Of a stretch of DNA of 64,000 nucleotides, positions 1 through 9,955 are shown in pieces. The notes beneath the pieces were generated by a model, which did no database searches, was not told the origin of the DNA, and was given only the letters and a program-made list of their open reading frames with translations. The stretch's first letter is position 1, and each line of letters starts with the position of its first letter. Origin of the DNA: Nitrospirales bacterium (GTDB lineage: Bacteria; Nitrospirota; Nitrospiria; Nitrospirales; UBA8639); NCBI GenBank assembly GCA_029261255.1, contig JAJDBQ010000093.1:1-64000 (forward strand). Reading direction: 5' to 3'. Position numbers and translations under genes: made by a program.

Positions 1-1569
1 GGTGCTGGCATGAAAGTCAGTATGGAGCATGATGCTCCGGATACGATTCCCTTCCCAGCGACGTTTACCCGCGAAACCTCGGAAACCCTGGCAAAAGACG
101 GCGTCTATAACGCTCGGGTCATCAGTGCGACACCCATAAATCTTGCCAATAAACCCCAAGATACTTTCGAAGAACAAGCTTTGCAAGCTCTGACCACAGG
201 CCAAAAAGAATTTACCAATATTGAAGTCGTCAATGGTGCCATGATGTATCGTCGTGCCACCGCTGATTTCGCGAGCGTGCAGGCTTGCGTGTCATGTCAC
301 GATGGTAAGCAAGTTGGAGATATGTTAGGGGCGGTGTCCGTGCAAATTCCAATGGGTGCTCCCATGGCGCAACTCAATAACAACCTGTCGAGCATGTACA
401 TGGGCATTATCGCAGTTGGACTCATCACGATGGCCATGTTGTTCTTCCTGCTTTCTAAATTCGTGGTCAAGCCCATGCGGGAATTAGAAGCCATGGCTGC
501 TAAAGCCAAAGATGGGGATCTCACCGTTCGGACGATGGTGAGCAATCGTGATGAAATTGGACGGACAAGTGAATCATTTAATGCCATGTTTGACCAAGTC
601 GGCAGTGTGGTTCAATCGGTGAAGTCTGCGGCAGGTGGGATCACCACAGGAACGATAGAAATCGCCCAAGGCAATGATGATCTGTCGCAACGCACGTCGG
701 CTCAAGCGGGAGCTCTCGAAGAAACCAGTGCGTCGATGGAAGAGATGACGTCGACCATCAAGCAAAATGCTGATAATGCGAAACAAGCCAATCAGTTAGC
801 CGTGGCCGCTCGGGAAGTGGCTGAAAAGGGTGGAGCCGTTACCGATAAAGCCGTTTCGGCTATGGACGAAATCAATAAGAGTAGTAAGAAGATTGCGGAT
901 ATTATTAATGTGATTGATGAGATCGCATTCCAAACGAATCTGTTAGCCCTCAATGCGGCAGTGGAAGCCGCCCGGGCTGGTGAACAAGGTCGAGGCTTTG
1001 CGGTTGTGGCTTCGGAAGTCAGGAATTTAGCTCAACGTTCGGCCTCAGCAGCCAAGGAAATTAAAACTCTCATCAATGAGTCCGTACAAAAGGTCGGCGA
1101 TGGGAGTGAGCTTGTGAATAAATCTGGTAAGACACTTGATGAAATCGTCAATTCGGTTAAACGAGTGACCGATATCATTGCGGAAATCAGTGCCGCCTCG
1201 CAGGAACAGGCCAGTGGCATTGATCAGGTGAATAAAGCCGTCATGCAAATGGATCAAGGGACCCAACAGAATGCGGCACTTGTTGAGCAAGCCACATCGG
1301 CTTCGCAATCGATGAAACAGCAAGCTGAAGAGCTTTTACGACAAGTGGAGTTCTTTAAAACTGAAGAACAACATTCAGGACAGAGCCGTTCTGGAGCAAT
1401 AGGTGGCAATCATGGTTCTGGATCCTCACGAGCTGTGCCAAAATCGATGTCATCGTCATCTGGTGCGCTGAAATCGTCTGCGAGCCCTGTGGCGAAACCT
1501 GTGAGTGTGGGCAGTAGTAATGGGAAGGCTGCCTCGAAAGGAGACGATGATTTCTTCGAAGAATTCTAA
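1..1569 (+). CDS. Methyl-accepting chemotaxis protein with DUF3365/Tll0287-like haem domain, 5' end cut by the window
   Basis: CVSCH haem motif, TM, HAMP, and MCP hairpin ([39 protein letters not shown]). The reading frame stays open to base 1, and the paralogue at 31964 has about 70 more N-terminal residues, so ATG10 is probably not the start. Confidence 0.9.
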   Translation, partial: GAGMKVSMEHDAPDTIPFPATFTRETSETLAKDGVYNARVISATPINLANKPQDTFEEQALQALTTGQKEFTNIEVVNGAMMYRRATADFASVQACVSCHDGKQVGDMLGAVSVQIPMGAPMAQLNNNLSSMYMGIIAVGLITMAMLFFLLSKFVVKPMRELEAMAAKAKDGDLTVRTMVSNRDEIGRTSESFNAMFDQVGSVVQSVKSAAGGITTGTIEIAQGNDDLSQRTSAQAGALEETSASMEEMTSTIKQNADNAKQANQLAVAAREVAEKGGAVTDKAVSAMDEINKSSKKIADIINVIDEIAFQTNLLALNAAVEAARAGEQGRGFAVVASEVRNLAQRSASAAKEIKTLINESVQKVGDGSELVNKSGKTLDEIVNSVKRVTDIIAEISAASQEQASGIDQVNKAVMQMDQGTQQNAALVEQATSASQSMKQQAEELLRQVEFFKTEEQHSGQSRSGAIGGNHGSGSSRAVPKSMSSSSGALKSSASPVAKPVSVGSSNGKAASKGDDDFFEEF

Positions 1570-1571
1570 AG

Positions 1572-1642
1572 AGACGTAGGGCGTGAGGGGTTAGGCGTGA
1601 GGCGAGGGATGATCTGTTGCCTCACGCTTTACCCCTTACGAA
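1572..1642. repeat. Intergenic inverted repeat, GTGAGGCG type
   Basis: cgtgaggggttaggcgtgaggc / gcctcacgctttaccccttacg, 19 of 22 complementary positions. Confidence 0.85.
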
Positions 1643-1841
1643 AAGTGGTTGTCCTTACAGAAGCCATTGTAACTTTTAAAATGTATCAATCATTCGGAGG
1701 CAATAAAGACAATCTTTTAATTTTCGGGATGATTAAATAGTCGGGTTGACGGCTGGCTGAGTACCTACCAGGCCCCAAAACGAGCACCTCAAACCTTCCA
1801 GAGTCACGGAAGACACCTACAACTAGCTCGTGAGGGGACCT

Positions 1842-4049
1842 ATGAATCGCATACTTTCTACATTCTTCAATTGGGGCATTGCAGCAAAATTAGTGGTCAT
1901 CTTCGTCATTTTCGGAGTGGTTCCCATGACTGCCGTGGGACTGATCGCCTTCGGGGCAGCCGACGATATGAAAGCCAAAATCGGCGGTCGGTTTATGTCC
2001 GAAGCCACGGGGTTGGCCGATAAAATCGACCGTAATCTGTTTGAACGGTACGGCGATGTGCAAGCCTTTGGCTACAACGATGCTATTACGCGTACGTCGC
2101 AATGGTATGACCCATCGATCTATAACGTGGTCAGCCAAGTCATGAACAAATATGTCAAAGCCTATGGCATCTATGATCTGTCGTTATTGGTTGATCCCTC
2201 TGGCGACTTAATCGCCGTGAATTTCAAAAATGCTCAAGGGGAACCCATTGACGTTGCGTGGATGTTTAAGAAGAATTTTAAGGAAGCCGCGTGGTTTCAG
2301 GCCTTAGAAGCGGGCGAGTTTACGACGAAGATGCCGTTCACCGCGCCTGGCAATGATATTTCCTCAGGAACATTTATCGAAGACGTGCATGTTGATGAAG
2401 ATGTCAAACATGCGTTGGGCAACGACGGGTTGGTCATGGGGTTTTCGTCTCCGGTCTATGATGAAAACGGGAGTGTGGTGGCGTATTGGAGCAATCGCAC
2501 GAACTTTACTGTCGTGGAGCAGATGTTCCAAGATTCTTATGCGAATTTGAAAGCACTTGGTTTTGTCGGTGCGGAGTTGACTCTCTTGGATCACGAGGGG
2601 CGCGTTCTTGTGGATTATGACCCGAGTACTTCGGGGACGACGGATGTTGTGCGCAACTACGACGTTCTGATGAAGCTCAATTTAGCCGAAAAAGGCGTGG
2701 GTTTAGCTCAAGGGGCTATCAAAGGTGGCACGGGCTTTTCAACAGCGGTCCATGCGCGTAAGCAGATCAGTCAAGTCGGCGGGTATGCTCATTTGAAAGG
2801 GGCTTTAGGGTTCCCCGGCATGAATTGGTCCATCCTCTTGAGGGTGCCCGAAACGGAAGCGGCTGCTGAAGCCAATGCGGTACAAACCAAGGTATTAATG
2901 ACCGGCATAATTTGTTTAGCTTTACTGATCCCACTAGGTTGGTGGGTTGGTCGCAAAGGCGCTAATAGTCTGACGGCGATCAGCTCCGTGGCGCAGAAAG
3001 CTGCCGATGGCGATCTCAGTCAACGGGCTCCGGTGACAAGTAGCGATGAGTTGGGTCAATTGGGACAAGCGATGAATAGTATGTTGGATAACATTGCGAA
3101 TGTGGTGGGGGAAGTGCGGCAAGCTGCTGAGCATGTCTCAACAGGGTCGGCAGAGATTACTCAAGGGAATGAGGATCTTTCACAAAGGACCTCTGCTCAA
3201 GCAGGTGCGCTCGAAGAAACGAGTGCCTCGATGGAGGAGATGACCTCGACCATCAAGCAAAATGCCGATAATGCCAAGCAGGCCAATCAATTGGCCGTGG
3301 CAGCCAGGGAAGTCGCCGAAAAAGGCGGCAAGGTGACAGATAAGGCTGTGGGAGCCATGGACGAAATCAATAAGAGCAGTAAGAAGATTGCAGATATTAT
3401 CAATGTGATCGATGAGATCGCATTTCAGACAAATCTTCTTGCGTTAAATGCGGCGGTCGAAGCAGCCCGGGCCGGCGAACAGGGCCGTGGTTTTGCGGTG
3501 GTGGCATCGGAGGTCAGAAATCTGGCCCAACGCTCGGCGTCGGCTGCCAAAGAAATCAAAACCCTGATCAATGAGTCGGTGCAAAAGGTTGGTGATGGTA
3601 GTGATTTGGTGAATCAATCAGGCCAAACACTCGCCGAAATTGTCGATTCAGTGAAGCGAGTGACGGATATTATTGCCGAGATCAGTGCAGCGTCCCAGGA
3701 GCAGGCCAGTGGGATTGATCAAGTGAACAAGGCCGTCATGCAAATGGATCAAGGCACCCAACAGAACGCGGCGTTAGTGGAAGAAGCGACTTCGGCTTCG
3801 CAATCCATGAAGCAACAAGCTGGAGCATTGTTAGAGCAAGTCGCCTTTTTTAAGGTCACAGAAGAAAGCTCGGGCTTGAGTCCACGCGTAGCGATGCGGG
3901 CAAATGGAAAGAGCTTGCCCACCTCCAAGGCTTCAAGCTCAGAGAAGAAAGACGCAAGGCCGATGTCTGCGCCCCAACAGGTGGGTGTGGGGAGTAGCAA
4001 GGCCCAGAGTCCATCAAAAGGCGATGATGGTTTCTTCGAAGAATTCTAA
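1842..4049 (+). CDS. Methyl-accepting chemotaxis protein with periplasmic dCache-like sensor domain
   Basis: TM, about 300 aa periplasmic domain, TM, HAMP, MCP signalling domain. ATG1842 preferred over the GTG at 1830 (gagggg upstream). Confidence 0.92.
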   Translation: MNRILSTFFNWGIAAKLVVIFVIFGVVPMTAVGLIAFGAADDMKAKIGGRFMSEATGLADKIDRNLFERYGDVQAFGYNDAITRTSQWYDPSIYNVVSQVMNKYVKAYGIYDLSLLVDPSGDLIAVNFKNAQGEPIDVAWMFKKNFKEAAWFQALEAGEFTTKMPFTAPGNDISSGTFIEDVHVDEDVKHALGNDGLVMGFSSPVYDENGSVVAYWSNRTNFTVVEQMFQDSYANLKALGFVGAELTLLDHEGRVLVDYDPSTSGTTDVVRNYDVLMKLNLAEKGVGLAQGAIKGGTGFSTAVHARKQISQVGGYAHLKGALGFPGMNWSILLRVPETEAAAEANAVQTKVLMTGIICLALLIPLGWWVGRKGANSLTAISSVAQKAADGDLSQRAPVTSSDELGQLGQAMNSMLDNIANVVGEVRQAAEHVSTGSAEITQGNEDLSQRTSAQAGALEETSASMEEMTSTIKQNADNAKQANQLAVAAREVAEKGGKVTDKAVGAMDEINKSSKKIADIINVIDEIAFQTNLLALNAAVEAARAGEQGRGFAVVASEVRNLAQRSASAAKEIKTLINESVQKVGDGSDLVNQSGQTLAEIVDSVKRVTDIIAEISAASQEQASGIDQVNKAVMQMDQGTQQNAALVEEATSASQSMKQQAGALLEQVAFFKVTEESSGLSPRVAMRANGKSLPTSKASSSEKKDARPMSAPQQVGVGSSKAQSPSKGDDGFFEEF

Positions 4050-4052
4050 ATA

Positions 4053-4120
4053 CCGTAAAGCGTAAAACGTGAGGCGTTAGGCGAAGGATTCTTGTTCGCC
4101 GGACGCTTCACGCCTCACGA
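4053..4120. repeat. Intergenic inverted repeat, GTGAGGCG type
   Basis: cgtaaagcgtaaaacgtgaggcgttaggcgaa ... ttcgccggacgcttcacgcctcacg. Confidence 0.85.
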
Positions 4121-4182
4121 ATTGATTGTATCTTTGTGTTCTCTTCCTTTCATCGAATTCCTTCTTTTTCGTTCTTATTTTT

Positions 4183-4215
4183 AACCCCTCACGCCTGACG
4201 CTTCACGCCTTACGA
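4183..4215. repeat. Right-arm-only copy of the GTGAGGCG-type repeat
   Basis: cccctcacgcctgacgcttcacgccttacgaa without an adjacent left arm. Confidence 0.7.
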
Positions 4216-4341
4216 ATTTCCCCTTTTTCTCCTCTTTCCATTGACTGTTCCATGTTATGTCGGCTATCCTTTGCCTCCCCCCGCATTTAAAATGGAACCT
4301 ATTACATGAAGTTTTTCCACACTTACAGGAGGAGGGCTTTT

Positions 4342-4878
4342 ATGAGCAAAGGGACGAAAGTTTTAACATCGTTTGGGGTTGCGGTGCTTGGGCTGTTGCT
4401 GATTTTACCGGCTGGGTATGCTGGTGATATGTCCAAAGGCAAAGCTGCAGAGATGGTCTTGGCCACGGTGAAAGCCGCCCGGACTGTCTTCGTGAAAGGC
4501 GTCCTTGCTGATGCCAAAAAAGGTGGTATTAAGGGCAATGAAGATTGGGTGAAAGATGATCATGGTATTATGCTTCCAGCCCAGTTTGTGAAAGAAATCG
4601 GCAAAGAAATTCGGAGCTTTGAGCTTGGTCTTCTTGGGACTGACCCCTTGTATGCTTCTAATGCTGCAAAAAGTCCAAAAGAAAAAGAAATGCTGGCTGA
4701 ATTAGCCGGCGGAAAAAAGATGGTCACGGGCGAAGATGGTGGTAAGACCATTGGAATGTCTGCGGATTTTGCCATTGTTCAAGGGTGTGCTGATTGTCAC
4801 AACGAACACGCCAAAACGACGAAAAAGGATTGGAAAAAAGGCGATTTTATGGGTGCGATTGTCGTACGATTCAAATAA
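4342..4878 (+). CDS. Secreted DUF3365-family c-type haem protein
   Basis: Signal peptide (MSKGTKVLTSFGVAVLGLLLILPAGYA), CADCH motif, aggagg RBS before ATG4342. Confidence 0.75.
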   Translation: MSKGTKVLTSFGVAVLGLLLILPAGYAGDMSKGKAAEMVLATVKAARTVFVKGVLADAKKGGIKGNEDWVKDDHGIMLPAQFVKEIGKEIRSFELGLLGTDPLYASNAAKSPKEKEMLAELAGGKKMVTGEDGGKTIGMSADFAIVQGCADCHNEHAKTTKKDWKKGDFMGAIVVRFK

Positions 4879-4980
4879 ATCGATTCTTTTCCTAAGCGAC
4901 GTCTTGTCTCTGGCGTGGATGGTGTTAAAGCCGTCCACGCCATTTTTTTGCCTCTCTCAGTTACCTCTTCTTTACATCCA

Positions 4981-5103
4981 GGGTCTGTTGAAAAAAGCCA
5001 CCAGCGGCGTTCTCGCCATTTTTCCGTGCTCACGTACTGGAAGTACGATCCGCGCGCAAAAATGGCTGTGGCCTTGCTGGACGGACTTTTTTGAACCGAC
5101 CCA
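4981..5103. repeat. Imperfect palindromic intergenic element (REP/MITE-like), about 123 bp
   Basis: Left arm GGGTCTGTTGAAAAAAGCCACCAGCGGCGTTCTCGCCATTTTTCCGTG; the reverse complement of the right arm is GGGTCGGTTCAAAAAAGTCCGTCCAGCAAGGCCACAGCCATTTTTGCGCG. Confidence 0.7.
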
Positions 5104-5256
5104 CATTTTTTAAGCTTTTTCCCTTCAGATTCAAGAAATTTCCCTAATTTCTTGGAAGCACTTTGCCGATACAGATCTGAGTATGAGGAATACTGAGGCA
5201 TTTGCCTCCTTCTCCTCGTTCTGCCTCAACTCCGAATAGTCGCGTGGCATGAATCC

Positions 5257-5751
5257 ATGGTTCTTACTGTGTCGCAAATGGGAATAGACGATCTACTCTG
5301 GGGAGTGGTGTTGGTCGGGATGACTGTTGCCTATGGGATGACGTTGATTGGGGTGCGAGCAGCGAAACAGCATGACGTGACGACCCATCGAAAGTGGATG
5401 ACCATTGCATGCAGCTTGGTTGGCATTTGGTTGGTTGCCTATGTTGGCAAACAACTGATTTTTGGACGTGACCATTTTGGGGGTTCTACAGAAGATTATT
5501 GGTTGCTCTATGTGCCGTTATTGATTGTGCATACGAGCTTGGCGATGACCACAATTGGTTTGGGTGGGATGAATATGGTGATTGGTCTGCGCCGCTTGCG
5601 GCATGGCATTGGTGCGGGGGCTATGGTGGCAGGAGTGACAATGCATCGCAAGCTTGGGCATCTCATGCAGTGGACGTTTGGGGGAACATTGTTCACCGCC
5701 TATTTTGTCTACTTAATGCTGTTTTACTGGTTTCCCGCTGGGGGAGCGTGA
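5257..5751 (+). CDS. DUF420-like integral membrane protein
   Basis: Four hydrophobic segments with conserved His (THRKWM, VHTSLA, MHRKLGHL). Confidence 0.6.
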   Translation: MVLTVSQMGIDDLLWGVVLVGMTVAYGMTLIGVRAAKQHDVTTHRKWMTIACSLVGIWLVAYVGKQLIFGRDHFGGSTEDYWLLYVPLLIVHTSLAMTTIGLGGMNMVIGLRRLRHGIGAGAMVAGVTMHRKLGHLMQWTFGGTLFTAYFVYLMLFYWFPAGGA

Positions 5752-5902
5752 AACGTGAGGCGACGAAGGCGTGAGGCGAGGAAGGCGTGAGGCGAGGAAG
5801 ACGTAAAGCGTGAGGCAAAAAAAGACTAGAAGTGAAAAAAATTATGTGAGTAAGACTGAAAGATGTGTCTCCCCTTACGCCTGACGCTTCACGCCTTACG
5901 AA
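5749..5902. repeat. Expanded intergenic repeat with tandem gcgtgaggcgaggaag units and right arm
   Basis: gaaggcgtgaggcgaggaaggcgtgaggcgaggaagacgtaaagcgtgaggc ... ccttacgcctgacgcttcacgccttacg. Confidence 0.85.
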
Positions 5903-5977
5903 ATAGAACTTTTTGATAAGCATACGAGCGTCAGAATTTATACCTTTCATCAATCATTATTCGCATAGGACGTATTT

Positions 5978-6799
5978 ATGAATGCCACAATAACTGACAA
6001 AGAGTTTGAGCAATTTAAATCGTTGATTTACGAACAAGTTGGGATCACCCTTGATGCCCCGAAAAAAACATTGTTGACTCAGCGTTTAGGAAAACGGTTG
6101 CGGGATTTAGAGCTCTCAAGCTATCAGGCGTATTATGATCGCGTGACGGGTAAGGGAGGGGGGGAAGAACTCACTCAACTCGTTGATCTAATTTCGACCA
6201 ACAAAACAGACTTTTTTCGTGAGCCTGTTCATTTTGATTTTTTGCGTGAAGAGGTTCTTCCGCATGTTGAGGCGACTCGTACCTTGCGGATTTGGTCCTC
6301 GGCGTCATCCTCCGGAGAAGAGCCCTACACGATCGCGATGACGTTGAATGATGCGATTCGCGATCGTTCTCAATGGGACATCAAAATTCTGGCTTCCGAT
6401 ATCTCCACACGGATTTTGGCCAAAGCGGCCTCGGGAGTCTACGACGATGAGCGAGTGATGCAATTGCCGCAAGATGTTGTGCGGCGCCATTTTCTTCGTG
6501 GCAAAGGGGAACAGGCGGGAAAATTAAAAGTTCGAAAGCATCTATCTGAGTTGATTGCGTTTCGTCGTGTCAATTTGATGGCTCCGGCCTTCCCCATAAA
6601 AACCCCGTTGGATGTGATCTTTTGCCGAAATGTCATGATTTATTTTGATCGGCCTACGCAAGAGACCCTTGTCGGAAAATTCTATCGTTATCTCCGACCT
6701 GGTGGTTATCTCTTTATTGGACATTCAGAAAGTTTGCAGTGGGTCGAACATCAATTTGATTACATCAAACCCACGATTTATCAAAAACCGTTTGACTGA
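5978..6799 (+). CDS. cheR: Chemotaxis protein methyltransferase CheR (copy 1)
   Basis: RIWSSASSSGEEPYTIAM SAM motif; FCRNVMIYFD; GHSESL. Confidence 0.95.
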   Translation: MNATITDKEFEQFKSLIYEQVGITLDAPKKTLLTQRLGKRLRDLELSSYQAYYDRVTGKGGGEELTQLVDLISTNKTDFFREPVHFDFLREEVLPHVEATRTLRIWSSASSSGEEPYTIAMTLNDAIRDRSQWDIKILASDISTRILAKAASGVYDDERVMQLPQDVVRRHFLRGKGEQAGKLKVRKHLSELIAFRRVNLMAPAFPIKTPLDVIFCRNVMIYFDRPTQETLVGKFYRYLRPGGYLFIGHSESLQWVEHQFDYIKPTIYQKPFD

Positions 6800-6923
6800 A
6801 ACGGAAAACGTGAGGCGTAAAAGGTTAGGCGTGAGGCGAGAAGATCGACAGGAAGAAAGTCCCCCCCTTACCGAAGACTTCACTTACATTTGAGCGCTAA
6901 CGATTGAAGAGGTCAATTCGTTC

Positions 6924-7535
6924 ATGACAACGTCAAACGGTTTAATGGAATTTAGCCATATCAAACGGATTCAGGATACGCGCTTTCCGTATGAAGTGGC
7001 GGTCATTCTTCCCGGAGAATATTTTGTGAGTCAGGAGCCCAAGGTGGTGTATACCGTCTTGGGTTCTTGCATTTCAGTGTGCCTGCGCGATCCTCTTGTG
7101 AATGTCGGGGGCATGAATCATTTCATGCTTGCCGCTCCATCCAATACTGTCGGGCACGATAATTGGGCGGATTCCGGCCGGTATGGAAGTTTTGCGATGG
7201 AGATGTTGATCAATGAAATTCTCAATCGTGGTGGTCAAAAGAAACGCCTGGAAGCCAAAGTCTTTGGTGGAGGGAAAATCTATGACGGCACGATCGACAT
7301 TGGGGCAAAAAACGCTGCTTGGGCGTTAGATTACTTGGAACAAGAAGGTGTGCCCCTCATGAAAGCGAATGTTGGGGATGTGTGCCCCCGCAAAGTGTAC
7401 TTTTTTACTGACTCGGGAAAAGTACTGCTCCAAAAACTCGACCGAGTTGTGGCAAAAACCATTGCCGAAGAAGAGGGACAGTATCAAGCGAAATTGAAGC
7501 AGGCTCCTGTGGAGTCTGATGTCACACTCTTTTGA
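6924..7535 (+). CDS. cheD: Chemoreceptor glutamine deamidase CheD
   Basis: GSCISVCLRDP catalytic Cys region; GGMNHFML; KVFGGGKI. Confidence 0.93.
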   Translation: MTTSNGLMEFSHIKRIQDTRFPYEVAVILPGEYFVSQEPKVVYTVLGSCISVCLRDPLVNVGGMNHFMLAAPSNTVGHDNWADSGRYGSFAMEMLINEILNRGGQKKRLEAKVFGGGKIYDGTIDIGAKNAAWALDYLEQEGVPLMKANVGDVCPRKVYFFTDSGKVLLQKLDRVVAKTIAEEEGQYQAKLKQAPVESDVTLF

Positions 7536-7540
7536 AGGCT

Positions 7541-7621
7541 GTGAGGCGTAAAGCGTTAGGCGTTCGGCGTTAGGGATAAGACATGAATGAGAAGATTCTA
7601 TTTTTCATCTCACGCCTAACG
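7541..7621. repeat. Intergenic repeat, GTGAGGCG type
   Basis: gtgaggcgtaaagcgttaggcgttcggcgttag ... ctcacgcctaacg. Confidence 0.75.
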
Positions 7622-7647
7622 ATATTTAGTATTGATCGGAGGTTGAT

Positions 7648-8721
7648 ATGAGTGACCAGAAAATTCGTGTGTTGGTTGTTGATGATTCGGCGTTAATTCG
7701 CGGTCTGATGACTGAAATCTTAAATGAGGATCCAGAAATTGAAGTGGTCGGTACTGCACCAGATCCCTATGCCGCGCGAGATAAGTTGAAGACGCTGAAG
7801 CCGGATGTTCTGACTCTTGATGTGGAAATGCCAAAAATGGATGGGTTGACCTTTCTGCAAAAACTGATGGCCGCTCGTCCGATGCCCGTCGTGATGGTCA
7901 GTTCTCTGACTGAGCAGGGGGCTGCGACGACTATGCAGGCGTTGGAGTCTGGGGCTGTGGATTTTGTCACCAAACCTTCGATGGATATTCAGCATGGCTT
8001 GGCCGAATTAGCCGAGCAAATTACCAGTAAGGTCAAAATCGCGGCGCAATCCACAGTAAAAAAACGTTCTCAGCCTGATGCGGCTGAGAGTGCGGAACGC
8101 ATCAAAGCATTGGCTGCCCAATCAGCCATGATTAAAACTACCGATACGCTGATCGCGATTGGCTCCTCCACGGGTGGAACTGAAGCGCTCAGAGAACTCC
8201 TGGAAGTCTTGCCTCCGAATACTCCACCCATTCTCATGACGCAACATATGCCTGAACATTTCACAAAAACATTTGCGAATCGCTTGAATGAGCTATGCCA
8301 AATTCACGTTAAAGAAGCCGAGGAAGGCGATAGCGTGATTCCGGGCCAGGCTCTCTTAGCGCCTGGTAGTTATCATATGGAACTGCGGCGAAGTGGCGCC
8401 AAATACTATGTGTCCCTTAATCAAGAGCCACCTGTGAATCGGCATCGACCAGCGGTGGATCCAATGTTTCAGTCAGTCGCACGGTATGCCGGAGCGAACA
8501 GCGTTGGCGTGATATTAACTGGTATGGGCAATGATGGCGCAGCGGGCATGTTGGATATGAAAAATGCCGGATCCTTTAATCTCGCGCAAGACGAAAAATC
8601 TTGTGTGGTATTTGGTATGCCCAAGGAGGCGATCAAAGCTGGTGGGGTCGATAAAATCCTGCCTCTTTCAGATATTCCGTCGGCAATTCTTGCTCATCTG
8701 AAGATGTTCTCTCCTCGTTAA
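7648..8721 (+). CDS. cheB: Chemotaxis response regulator protein-glutamate methylesterase CheB (copy 1)
   Basis: REC domain VVDDSALIR and LDVEMPKMDG; esterase motifs GSSTGGTEAL, TQHMPEHFT, GMGNDG. Confidence 0.95.
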   Translation: MSDQKIRVLVVDDSALIRGLMTEILNEDPEIEVVGTAPDPYAARDKLKTLKPDVLTLDVEMPKMDGLTFLQKLMAARPMPVVMVSSLTEQGAATTMQALESGAVDFVTKPSMDIQHGLAELAEQITSKVKIAAQSTVKKRSQPDAAESAERIKALAAQSAMIKTTDTLIAIGSSTGGTEALRELLEVLPPNTPPILMTQHMPEHFTKTFANRLNELCQIHVKEAEEGDSVIPGQALLAPGSYHMELRRSGAKYYVSLNQEPPVNRHRPAVDPMFQSVARYAGANSVGVILTGMGNDGAAGMLDMKNAGSFNLAQDEKSCVVFGMPKEAIKAGGVDKILPLSDIPSAILAHLKMFSPR

Positions 8722-8746
8722 AGAATGCGTTGGATCTAGCCGAGAA
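8719..8746 (+). promoter_or_regulatory. Candidate sigma-28 promoter at the 3' end of cheB1
   Basis: TAAA-N16-GCCGAGAA, overlapping the cheB stop codon. Confidence 0.35.
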
Positions 8747-8864
8747 ATAAGAAGTTCATAGAAATAAAAAAAACATTCTGGATTCTTCCAATCTCTCCTG
8801 CTTGGAATGAGTGACTCAAGAATTATGGGGTAAAGCCATTGCGAAATAACGTGGAGCGAGCTGC

Positions 8865-9836
8865 ATGTTTGAAATAATCTACCTAATTGCGGGAGCTCTC
8901 CTTGGTACAGGCATGACGGTCTACGTTCTTCAGCAAAAAAAATGGCCCGTGAAACTTCAACAGATGCAAGAAGAGGTGGAGCTGCGAGTGAAACAGGAGA
9001 CGCTCCAACAGAATGCTGCGATAGTTCAACCGGTCATGGGACAGGTGATCTCGCAAATTGAAGAAGTTGTGAACATTGTGGAAGATGCTGTTCTGGAACT
9101 TATTGTTCGATTTCAAGAAATTACGGATGCGGCTATTCAAGACGCCAATCAAACGGCGTCTGAACTCGGTAGTGCCTCTGAAGGTGAGAACAATGACAAT
9201 TCCCTCTTGGATGAGACCAATCAAATTATCGGTTCATTTGCAGAAAGCGTCGTGGAATCTTCTCAGCTAGGTATGGATGTCGCCATGGTGGTTGAAGAGG
9301 TGGAGGGTAGTACCCAACGGATTACCCCATTACTTGAGGAGATCGAATTCATTGCCGATCAAACACGCCTTTTGGCTTTGAATGCTGCGATTGAGGCAGC
9401 CCGAGCGAAAGAGCATGGACGGGGCTTTGCTGTTGTGGCCGAAGAGGTGGCTAAATTAGCCAATCGGTCACGAGTGGCGGCCGCAAATATTCAGAGTGTC
9501 GTGTCAGAGGTGAATGCTAGTACAGATAAAGCCATCATCTCCCTTCAGGGATTTGCCTCTATTGATTTAACTGGAGCGTTAACAACCCGAGATCGGATTG
9601 GTGAGATTACCAGAGTCATCGACGACAAAAGTTCAAAAATGCGCGCCGGTGTACTTCAAGCGACTTCATCAGCTCAGCAGCATGCCAATAAGGTTACCGA
9701 CATCGTGATGTCCATGCAATTTCAGGATATCTCACGACAACGCCTAGAAAAAGCCATTCGCGAATTAAGTGGACTTCGTGAAGAAGTGAATGCGTGGACT
9801 GCACAACCAGAAGATATCTCAGCAAAGGTTTCGTAA
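8865..9836 (+). CDS. Single-TM protein with MCP signalling hairpin and no sensor domain
   Basis: N-terminal TM ([23 protein letters not shown]) then coiled coil and [34 protein letters not shown]. Confidence 0.8.
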   Translation: MFEIIYLIAGALLGTGMTVYVLQQKKWPVKLQQMQEEVELRVKQETLQQNAAIVQPVMGQVISQIEEVVNIVEDAVLELIVRFQEITDAAIQDANQTASELGSASEGENNDNSLLDETNQIIGSFAESVVESSQLGMDVAMVVEEVEGSTQRITPLLEEIEFIADQTRLLALNAAIEAARAKEHGRGFAVVAEEVAKLANRSRVAAANIQSVVSEVNASTDKAIISLQGFASIDLTGALTTRDRIGEITRVIDDKSSKMRAGVLQATSSAQQHANKVTDIVMSMQFQDISRQRLEKAIRELSGLREEVNAWTAQPEDISAKVS

Positions 9837-9848
9837 CACGAGAAGATG

Positions 9849-9930
9849 ACGTCAGACGTGAAATGCAAGACGTGAGGCGAATCAGAATACTTCGCCTGCC
9901 GCCTTACTCCTCACGCTTTTCGTCGCGCTT
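9849..9930. repeat. Intergenic repeat, GTGAGGCG type, degenerate
   Basis: gacgtgaggcgaatcag ... cttcgcctgccgccttactcctcacgc. Confidence 0.7.
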
Positions 9931-9955
9931 TGTACAGCAGGAAAGGGAATAATAT

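Noticed and set aside
4736-5201. ORFs 4736..5113 (+) and 4797..5201 (-)
   Set aside because: They run through the 3' end of the haem protein and the 123-bp palindrome; translations have no family-like pattern.
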